Positions 1 through 4,329 of a stretch of DNA of 5,128 nucleotides are shown piece by piece (the first letter of the stretch is position 1; every line of letters starts with the position of its first letter). The position numbers were made by a program, and so were the translations under genes. The stretch comes from Streptosporangiaceae bacterium. Lineage in GTDB: Bacteria > Actinomycetota > Actinomycetes > Streptosporangiales > Streptosporangiaceae. Under the pieces are notes generated by a model, which was not told the DNA's origin, did no database searches, and worked only from the letters and a program-made list of their open reading frames with translations. The stretch spans positions 1 to 5,128 of the forward strand of contig JASHQP010000403.1 of NCBI GenBank assembly GCA_030039095.1, given 5' to 3'.

Positions 1-671
1 TGCGCCCGGGGCGTGAACAGCACCGCCCGGCAGCCTCGGCCGAGCGCAGCCTGCAGCGCGGCCGGCGTGACGCCGCCCCCGTCCAGCGCCATCGGCACGG
101 CGCTCAGGTCGAGCGCGGACAGCAGGTCGAGCACGGGCGGGTACCCGGGATCCTCGACGGCGACGTGGTCGCCGGGCCGCAGCCACGCACCGAAGGCGCG
201 CTCCACGCCGTCGAGCGCGCCGCCGGTGACCGCCAGGTGGTCCGCGGCGATGCCGTCGGCGGTGAACCGCTCGGCCGCCAGCCGGCCAAGGCGCGGGCTG
301 ACCGGCGGGTCGCCGTAGAGCCTGTGCTGCTGCGGGCGGGCGCTCGGCAGTTCGGGCAGCAGCGAGGGATCCGGGCTCCCGGCCTGCAGGTTGCGCACCC
401 CGGGCGGCACCACCAGCGGGGGCCGCGGCCCGATCGGCGGCGCTCCCGTGATCTTGGTGCCGGCCCGCCCGTTTCCGCGCGCGATTCCCTTTTCCCGCAG
501 CTCACGGTAGGCGGAAGCGACCGTGACGGGGCTCAGGCCCAGCGAGGCGGCCAGCGCCCGGACGGGCGGCAGCGGCGCCCCTGGCCGGGCGCGGCCCTCG
601 CGCACCGCGGCCTCTACGTCGCGAGATATCTCGCTGGCATTCCGGCCCTGCGGCATGTATTGTTTCAGCAT
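1..671 (-). CDS. MocR/PdxR-type regulator, GntR HTH fused to aminotransferase-like domain (3' end cut by window)
   Basis: The frame runs from an ATG at 671-669 to the left edge without a stop, giving 223 visible residues. Residues 33-74 form a GntR winged helix, with LPPVRALAASLGLSPVTVA followed by AYRELREKGIARG. From about residue 95 it continues as a fold-type-I aminotransferase-like domain: AGSPDPSLLPELP near 97, the TGGALDGVERA turn near 149-159 and VEDPGYP at 172-178. In this family (MocR; PdxR and GabR are the characterised members) the C-terminal domain binds pyridoxal phosphate and transmits vitamin B6 or amine status to the DNA-binding head. The family is usually 430-500 residues, so about half the gene, including the PLP-lysine region, is outside the window. 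The first codons (Lys, Gln, Tyr, Asn, Ile) are unusually A/T-rich. No Shine-Dalgarno is visible, but a promoter places the transcript start on the ATG, suggesting leaderless translation. An internal ATG at codon 6 is the alternative start. It is divergent from the GNAT/flavoprotein operon, its probable target. Family identity is secure; the ligand is inferred. Confidence 0.92.
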   Translation of the reverse strand, partial: MLKQYMPQGRNASEISRDVEAAVREGRARPGAPLPPVRALAASLGLSPVTVASAYRELREKGIARGNGRAGTKITGAPPIGPRPPLVVPPGVRNLQAGSPDPSLLPELPSARPQQHRLYGDPPVSPRLGRLAAERFTADGIAADHLAVTGGALDGVERAFGAWLRPGDHVAVEDPGYPPVLDLLSALDLSAVPMALDGGGVTPAALQAALGRGCRAVLFTPRA

Positions 672-692
672 AAACGAATTATGTACTGTAAC
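655..692. repeat. Imperfect 12-bp direct repeat, candidate MocR operator
   Basis: ATGTATTGTTTC (655-666) and ATGTACTGTAAC (681-692) match at nine of twelve positions and are offset by 26 bp, about two and a half helical turns. The second copy covers the MocR -10 box and the plus-strand -10 candidate. The first covers codons 2-6 of the MocR gene and the plus-strand -35 candidate. Characterised MocR-family regulators such as GabR and PdxR commonly bind direct repeats in the divergent spacer next to their own gene. That these repeats are the operator is inference. Confidence 0.4.
660..689 (+). promoter_or_regulatory. Candidate promoter of the GNAT-flavoprotein operon
   Basis: On the plus strand, TTGTTT (660-665) and TACTGT (684-689, fitting TANNNT) are separated by 18 bp, a plausible -35/-10 pair. 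Transcription would start near 696 and leave a leader of about 80 nt before the ATG at 778. The pair overlaps the opposite-facing MocR promoter almost completely, so the two genes would compete for polymerase or be switched together. The match is weaker than for the minus-strand promoter. Confidence 0.35.
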
Positions 693-706
693 GTATTTGG
701 CCGCAA
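678..706 (-). promoter_or_regulatory. Promoter of the MocR-type gene (leaderless start)
   Basis: Read on the minus strand, a -35-like TTGCGG (706-701) is followed by a 17-bp spacer and the -10-like CATAAT (683-678), a five-of-six match to TATAAT. Six bases later comes the A of the ATG at 671, the usual position of a transcription start. No purine-rich ribosome-binding site precedes the ATG. I infer a housekeeping-sigma promoter producing a leaderless mRNA, which is common in actinobacteria. It lies in an A/T-rich island that contrasts sharply with the GC-rich surroundings. Confidence 0.55.
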
Positions 707-764
707 GCAGTGCCGAGCAAGGATCTCGGGCGGGCGAGCCACGCGCGGCCGCGGCCCAGGCGAC

Positions 765-769
765 GGAGG
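765..769 (+). promoter_or_regulatory. Ribosome-binding site fixing the GNAT start
   Basis: GGAGG lies 8 nt before the ATG at 778. It is the reason for choosing that ATG over in-frame starts further upstream, which would run through the promoter island and back into the divergent MocR gene. Confidence 0.8.
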
Positions 770-777
770 CCATCACG

Positions 778-1425
778 ATGATCACCTTCCTTCCGGAACT
801 CGAGGGACGCTACGTGCGGCTCGAGCCGCTGCAGCCGGAGCACGCCGCCGGCCTGGCCGCGGCCGCCGCCGAGGACCCCTCGCTCTACGGGCTGAGCCCG
901 GTGCCGCAGGGCGAGGCGGCGGCCGCGACGTACATCGCTACCGCGGCCGCCCAGCGCCACGCCGGCGTGGCGGTGCCGTTCGCGGTGCGGCGTCTGGCCG
1001 ACGGCGCGGTGATCGGCTCCACCCGGTTCTGGGACCTGGTGCGCTGGCCATGGCCGGAGGGTCACCCCCGCTACGGCACCGACGCCCCGGACGTCTGCGA
1101 GATCGGGCATACCTGGCTGGCGCGCTCGGCGATCCGCACAGCGGCGAACACCGAGATGAAGCGGCTCATGCTGGAGCACGCGTTCGAGGTCTGGCAGACC
1201 GAGTCGGTCTGCCTGCACACCGACGCACGCAACGAGCGCTCGCGCCGCGCGATGGAGCGGATCGGGGCCCAGTTCGAGGGCATCCTGCGGGCGCACCGGC
1301 TCGCGACCAACTGCCTGCCGCGTGACTCGGCCCGCTACTCGATCATCGCGCCCGAGTGGCCCGGCGTGAAGCGCCACCTCGACGACCTGCTCGCCGCGTA
1401 CGAGACGGCGGCAGCGCGGCCGTGA
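778..1425 (+). CDS. GNAT family N-acetyltransferase (RimJ/RimL type)
   Basis: This encodes a 215-residue protein, close to the usual size for the RimJ/RimL (COG1670-like) branch of the GNAT superfamily, which transfers acetyl from acetyl-CoA to an amine. Recognisable parts are the N-terminal strand LEGRYVRLEPL (7-17), the central strands around AVIGSTRFWDL (77-87), the EIGHTWLARSA strand (108-118), the acetyl-CoA-binding turn and helix RTAANTEMKRLMLEHAFE (120-137), and the late signature HTDARNERSRRAMERIGAQFEG (split here as HTDARNERS, 147-155, and RRAMERIGA, 156-164). The NTE-x-K turn lacks the glycines of the textbook RxxGxG loop. I recall similar turns in this subfamily, so I do not read it as inactivation. 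The EWPGVKRHLDDLL tail is also typical. The stop overlaps the start of the next gene (GTGA), implying translational coupling. The protein is cytosolic and its substrate cannot be read from sequence; a small amine or an antibiotic is possible. Confidence 0.93.
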   Translation: MITFLPELEGRYVRLEPLQPEHAAGLAAAAAEDPSLYGLSPVPQGEAAAATYIATAAAQRHAGVAVPFAVRRLADGAVIGSTRFWDLVRWPWPEGHPRYGTDAPDVCEIGHTWLARSAIRTAANTEMKRLMLEHAFEVWQTESVCLHTDARNERSRRAMERIGAQFEGILRAHRLATNCLPRDSARYSIIAPEWPGVKRHLDDLLAAYETAAARP

Positions 1426-2129
1426 ACGCCGGTCCGGCCGGCGCGGTGGGAGCCAGGGCCACCGTGCGGCGCAACCCGGAACGGGCAAGCTACGACGCGG
1501 CGGCCGTGCGCGCGGTACTGGACGCCACGCCGTTCTGCCACGTGGCCACCGTGCGGGACGGACGCCCGGTGGTGCTGCCGATGGTGCACGCCCGGCGCGC
1601 AGACACCCTGGTACTGCACGGCTCGGTCGCCGCCGGGCTGTTCCGCGACATGCGCCGGGCCAGCCCGGTCTGCGTCACCGCCACGATCTTCGACGGGCTG
1701 GTTCTGGCCCGCTCGGCCCGCAACCACTCGGTCAACTACCGGTCGGCGACCGTGCACGGCGACGCCACCCTGGTCACCGACCCGGACGAGGTCATGCTCG
1801 GGATGCGGGCCCTGATCGAGCACGTCGCTCCCGGCCGGTGGGAGCAGGTCCGCCGGCCCGAGCCCGACGAACTGCGCGATACCGCGCTGTGGCAGGTCCG
1901 GATCGACGAAGCGTCGGCCAAGGCCCGCAGCGGAACGACGATCGACCCCGAGTCCGACTTCGGCTGGCCGGTCTGGGCCGGCCACATTCCCGCCCGCATG
2001 GTCTTCGGGGCACCGGTGCCAGCGGATCACCTGCCGGGCGGCGTCGACCCGGCCGGCGGCGACGTGACGCTGAACTCGGCCTTCGGCGACGTCAGCCCGG
2101 TGGCTGTGGGCGCAGGCCGTCCAGGATGA
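1422..2129 (+). CDS. Pyridoxamine 5'-phosphate oxidase-like (NimA-type) flavin-binding protein
   Basis: The GTG at 1422 overlaps the upstream TGA as GTGA, the natural coupled start, giving 235 residues. GTGs at 1446 and 1467 remain possible, because no strong ribosome-binding site is visible. It matches the FMN-binding split-barrel family related to NimA and PNPOx: RRNPERASYD (16-25), CHVATVRDGRPVVLPMVHA (39-57), DTLVLHGSVA (61-70), DGLVLARSARNHSVNYRS (91-108), PGRWEQVR (137-144), DEASAKARSG (162-171) and DFGWPVWAGHIP (179-190). Relatives bind FMN, F420 or heme and reduce or sequester small molecules; some nitroimidazole-resistance proteins belong here. True PNPOx activity is not implied. It is co-transcribed with the GNAT gene opposite a PLP-sensing-type regulator, so a link to B6 vitamers or reactive amines is a reasonable inference. 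The last roughly 30 residues, after VPADHLPGG, look like a non-conserved tail produced by reading into the 3' end of the convergent TetR gene (38-bp overlap). Confidence 0.9.
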   Translation: MNAGPAGAVGARATVRRNPERASYDAAAVRAVLDATPFCHVATVRDGRPVVLPMVHARRADTLVLHGSVAAGLFRDMRRASPVCVTATIFDGLVLARSARNHSVNYRSATVHGDATLVTDPDEVMLGMRALIEHVAPGRWEQVRRPEPDELRDTALWQVRIDEASAKARSGTTIDPESDFGWPVWAGHIPARMVFGAPVPADHLPGGVDPAGGDVTLNSAFGDVSPVAVGAGRPG

Positions 2130-2697
2130 TGCCGATCAGCCGGTCCGGCTGACCCGGGTCGGCCGGGGTGTGCTGGGCCGCGATGTTCACCGCGTGCACC
2201 AGCCTGATCAGGTCCCTGCCGTCGGCGTCGGCGCGCACCGCACCCGCCTTCTTCGCCCGGTCGAGCAGCTCATCGGCCGCGCCCCAGATGACCGCGGAGC
2301 ACGCGGACAGCAGCTCCGAGTCCTTGCCCAGCGTCTCCAGCAGCGCCGAGGTCAGGCTCCGCTTGGTGCTGCTGAACGCGGACAGCGCGCGCAGCCACTC
2401 CGCCAGCGCCTCGCCGGGCGAATCGGAACGCAGCAGCTCGTCCGCCTTGGCGCGCATCGCGTCCACCTGGCCGCGGTACACGGCCTCGAGCAGCGCCTGG
2501 CGGGTAGGAAAGTGCCGGTAGAGCGTGCCGATCCCCACCCCGGCCTGCCGCGCGATCTCCTCGAGCGACGCGTCGTCGGCACCGCGCTCGGCGAACACGG
2601 CGACCGCCGCGTCCAGGAGCCGCTGGTAGTTGCGCTGGGCGTCGGCGCGCATCGGGCGCCGGGAGCCGGCCACAGCGGGCACGCCGGTCGCGCTCAT
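2092..2697 (-). CDS. TetR/AcrR family transcriptional repressor (SbtR-like C-terminal domain)
   Basis: With the ATG at 2697 the protein has 201 residues, normal for TetR regulators. In-frame starts at 2730 (GTG) and 2727 (ATG) would add 10-11 residues. I chose 2697 because AGGCGGGAG ends 3 nt before it, whereas the upstream pair has only AAGG nearly abutting. The N-terminal DNA-binding domain spans about residues 22-75: QRLLDAAVAVFAERG (25-39), SLEEIARQAGVGIGTLYRHF (44-63) with the recognition helix at its end, then TRQALLEAVY (65-74). The ligand domain carries GEALAEWLRAL, STKRSLTSALLETLGKDSEL and RADADGRDLIRLVHAVNIAA, which I recognise as the SbtR-like C-terminal type. It is divergent from the MFS exporter gene, with paired dyads between them, so it most likely represses the exporter and possibly itself until a ligand binds. 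Its 3' end overlaps the flavoprotein gene by 38 bp, tail to tail. The ligand is unknown. Confidence 0.93.
   Translation of the reverse strand: MSATGVPAVAGSRRPMRADAQRNYQRLLDAAVAVFAERGADDASLEEIARQAGVGIGTLYRHFPTRQALLEAVYRGQVDAMRAKADELLRSDSPGEALAEWLRALSAFSSTKRSLTSALLETLGKDSELLSACSAVIWGAADELLDRAKKAGAVRADADGRDLIRLVHAVNIAAQHTPADPGQPDRLIGIILDGLRPQPPG
2136..2152. terminator. Dyad just past the flavoprotein stop, possible terminator
   Basis: TCAGCCGG-T-CCGGCTGA is a perfect 17-bp dyad starting 7 bp after the flavoprotein stop codon and lying inside the end of the TetR coding sequence. In RNA it could form a 6-7 bp G/C-rich stem with a small loop. No U-tract follows. The TetR residues it encodes (QPDRLIG) fit the family, so protein coding may partly explain the symmetry. 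Termination is a weak inference. Confidence 0.25.
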
Positions 2698-2740
2698 CGG
2701 CTCCCGCCTGACGCGCTCATCGGTCATCACCTTAATCGAC

Positions 2741-2770
2741 TTGCCAAAGCGGAGGGTGCCTCCGTATAGT
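2741..2770 (+). promoter_or_regulatory. Promoter of the MFS exporter gene
   Basis: TTGCCA (2741-2746) and TATAGT (2765-2770) are separated by 18 bp, a good match to the housekeeping -35/-10 consensus (TTGACA, TATAAT). Transcription should start near 2777, giving a leader of about 120 nt before the ATG at 2896. One GGAGG...CCTCC dyad sits inside the spacer and a second covers the start point, so repressor binding would block it directly. Confidence 0.7.
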
Positions 2771-2787
2771 TATCGGAGGTTGCCTCC
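2751..2787. promoter_or_regulatory. Paired TetR-type operators
   Basis: Two nearly identical dyads, GGAGGGTGCCTCC (2751-2763, extending to 15 bp with C2750/G2764) and GGAGGTTGCCTCC (2775-2787), have centres 24 bp apart, a little over two helical turns. They flank the exporter -10 box TATAGT on both sides. Inner half-sites CCTCCG and CGGAGG also face each other across TATAGTTAT, making the whole 37-bp block an imperfect larger dyad. Position, symmetry and the adjacent TetR gene make these the repressor's binding sites with good probability; occupancy by two dimers is inferred. Confidence 0.75.
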
Positions 2788-2835
2788 ACTTACATGGTAG
2801 CCAACTCGGCGGGCCCGCGGATATTCCCGTGAGGG

Positions 2836-2872
2836 CCCCCACCCACCTGCCCCACCCACCTCCCCTGCCCCC
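2836..2872 (-). other. C-rich leader tract, G-quadruplex-capable on minus strand
   Basis: Within the exporter leader, the plus strand is almost pure pyrimidine and C-rich and contains the 12-mer CCCCACCCACCT twice (2837-2848, 2850-2861) with a 13-bp period. On the minus (template) strand this gives six runs of at least three G with loops of 1-5 nt, which satisfies the common G3+N1-7 quadruplex pattern. It is not coding on either strand in any gene I accept. A structural or transcription-pausing role is possible; simple sequence drift in non-coding DNA is the alternative. Confidence 0.5.
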
Positions 2873-2884
2873 TTCACTCTCTCC

Positions 2885-2890
2885 GAAAGG
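2885..2890 (+). promoter_or_regulatory. Ribosome-binding site of the MFS gene
   Basis: GAAAGG lies 5 nt upstream of the ATG at 2896, directly after the pyrimidine tract, and supports that start. Confidence 0.7.
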
Positions 2891-2895
2891 CTTTC

Positions 2896-4320
2896 ATGTC
2901 GACTTCGTCGATAGCGCAGGTCACGACCGGCGGCCGGCGGCGCACCACGCGCCAGCGCGACCGCAGAGCCATCGCCCTCGCGATCGTGCTCGGCGCCCAG
3001 CTCATGATCATCCTTGACATGACCGTGGTGAACATCGCGCTGCCGAGCATCGCCCGCGGGCTGCACTTCTCCGAGCCCAGCCTGTCCTGGGTGCTGAACG
3101 CGTACACGCTGACCTTTGGCGGCCTGCTGCTGCTCGGTGGCCGGGCCGGCGACATCCTCGGCCGGCGGCGGGTGTTCATCGCGGGCATCGCGCTGTTCAC
3201 CGTCGCCTCGCTGGCCGGCGGCCTTGCCACCTCGGCGGCCTGGCTGCTCGCCGCCCGTGCCGTGCAGGGGGTCGGCGGCGCGATCGCCTCGCCTGCCGTG
3301 CTGGCGCTGGTCACGGCCAGCTTCTCCGAGGGCAGGGAGCGGACCCGCGCTCTCAGTATCTACACCGCGGTCGCGATGGGCGGCGGTTCGCTCGGCCTGG
3401 TGCTCGGCGGTGTGATCACCGAGTGGGTGTCCTGGCGCTGGGTGCTGTTCATCAACGTGCCGATCGGGATCCTCGTGGCGCTGACCGCGCCGGTGTTCCT
3501 GCCCGAATCCGAGCGTCAGCCCGGCCGGTTCGACCTGGCCGGCGCGCTCACCTCGACCGCGGGGATGGCTTCGCTGGTGTACGCCTTCATCCAGGCGGCG
3601 TCGCACGGCTGGGGCAGCCGCCTGACGATCGCCGCCGTCGCCGCCGCTGTCGTGCTGCTGACGGTGTTCCTCGTCAACGAGTCGCGGGTGGCACAGCCGA
3701 TCACCCCGCTGCGGCTGTTCGCGGACCGCGGCCGGGCCGGCTCCTACGTGACCCGGCTGCTGCTCGTGGCCGGCATGTTCGGGATGTTCTACTTCCTGAC
3801 CCAGTTCGTCCAGGAGGAGCTCGGGTTCAGCCCGCTGCGGGCCGGGCTCTCGTTCCTGCCCATGACCGGGGCGCTGTTCGCCGTCTCCCGGTTCTCCCCC
3901 CGGCTGATGGGCCGGTTCGGCGGCAGGGCGCTGATGGTGGCCGGCCTGATCCCCGCGGTCGTGGGAATGGCCTGGCTGTCCCGGATCTCGCCCAGCTCCG
4001 ACTACCTGTCCGGGGTCCTCGGCCCGATGCTGCTGCTCGGCGCCGGGATGGGAGTGGCGTTCGTGCCGCTCACGATGGCCTCGCTGGCCGGCGTCCGGCC
4101 GCAGGAGTCCGGTGCCGCGTCGAGCATGGTGAACGTGACCCAGCAGGTCGGCGGCTCGCTCGGGCTGGCGATTCTGGTCACGGCCTACAGCACAGCGATC
4201 AGGCACCAGACCGTCGTGCACGCCATGGCGAGCGCGTTCACCCTGGCCGCGATCTTCGACGTGATCGCGCTTCTGATCGTCGTGCTGATCATTCGCGACC
4301 GCACGCCGCAGGCCGGGTGA
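2896..4320 (+). CDS. MFS drug exporter, DHA2 (EmrB/QacA) family, 14-TM type
   Basis: The 474-residue length and hydrophobic pattern fit the 14-helix DHA2 proton-coupled drug antiporters of the inner membrane. A basic cytosolic N-terminus (GGRRRTTRQRDRR, 12-24) precedes TM1. Family motifs appear in order: motif D1 LDMTVVNIALPSI (40-52) with Asp41; motif A GGRAGDILGRRRVF (81-94) between TM2 and TM3; motif B AARAVQGVGGAI (119-130) with Arg121; motif C in TM5, MGGGSLGLVLGGV (161-173), where the proline of the usual GPxxGG is replaced; then WRWVLFINVPIG (180-191), standard for this family. C-terminal half landmarks include QEELGFSPLRAGLSFLP (306-322) and ESGAASSMVNVTQQVGGSLG (404-423). A start on 2896 is supported by GAAAGG and the basic N-terminus. 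Expression is probably controlled by the divergent TetR protein through the two dyads at the promoter. Substrates (antibiotic, dye or own metabolite) cannot be told. The stop lies 4 bp from that of the convergent downstream gene. Confidence 0.95.
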   Translation: MSTSSIAQVTTGGRRRTTRQRDRRAIALAIVLGAQLMIILDMTVVNIALPSIARGLHFSEPSLSWVLNAYTLTFGGLLLLGGRAGDILGRRRVFIAGIALFTVASLAGGLATSAAWLLAARAVQGVGGAIASPAVLALVTASFSEGRERTRALSIYTAVAMGGGSLGLVLGGVITEWVSWRWVLFINVPIGILVALTAPVFLPESERQPGRFDLAGALTSTAGMASLVYAFIQAASHGWGSRLTIAAVAAAVVLLTVFLVNESRVAQPITPLRLFADRGRAGSYVTRLLLVAGMFGMFYFLTQFVQEELGFSPLRAGLSFLPMTGALFAVSRFSPRLMGRFGGRALMVAGLIPAVVGMAWLSRISPSSDYLSGVLGPMLLLGAGMGVAFVPLTMASLAGVRPQESGAASSMVNVTQQVGGSLGLAILVTAYSTAIRHQTVVHAMASAFTLAAIFDVIALLIVVLIIRDRTPQAG

Positions 4321-4329
4321 TCGGTCACC
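4316..4329. repeat. Inverted repeat joining two convergent stop codons
   Basis: GGTGA-TCGG-TCACC forms a perfect 5-bp dyad around a 4-nt loop, and the two arms contain the TGA stops of the exporter (4318-4320) and of the minus-strand gene (4325-4327). A short hairpin could form in either transcript. Part of the symmetry follows automatically from two facing TGA codons. Confidence 0.4.

Noticed and set aside
120..137. GNAT acetyl-CoA loop lacking glycines (residue positions 120-125 of the GNAT protein) as a sign of inactivation
   Set aside because: The T-x-x-N-T-E-x-K form is, to my knowledge, common in this RimJ/RimL subfamily, and the rest of the domain is intact. The coordinates given here are residues, not bases.
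523..777. An N-terminal extension of the GNAT frame back to 523
   Set aside because: The extension would be antisense to the MocR winged helix and cover the promoters. The ATG at 778 has GGAGG at ideal spacing and begins exactly where the family similarity begins.
690..777. Possible riboswitch in the GNAT operon leader
   Set aside because: The leader is only about 80 nt and shows no recognisable conserved aptamer core or terminator/anti-terminator pair.
165..1325. A 386-codon plus-strand frame across the MocR/GNAT region
   Set aside because: It runs antisense to the MocR gene and out of frame with the GNAT gene, passes through the promoter island and has Arg/Gly/Ala-rich composition. The competing frames have clear family motifs.
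679..1488. A 269-codon minus-strand frame opposite the GNAT gene
   Set aside because: It is Arg/Gly/Ala-rich with no domain, starts inside the flavoprotein gene and mirrors the GNAT codons.
2809..2818. Palindrome GCGGGCCCGC in the exporter leader
   Set aside because: It has no loop, and ten-base GC palindromes are frequent by chance in DNA of this composition. Position and sequence do not match the operator pair.
2770..4221. A 483-codon open frame antisense to the exporter gene
   Set aside because: Its product is dominated by Gln, His, Arg, Gly and Glu without hydrophobic cores or motifs, the usual mirror of a GC-rich membrane-protein gene. The plus-strand frame has all DHA2 motifs and a ribosome-binding site.
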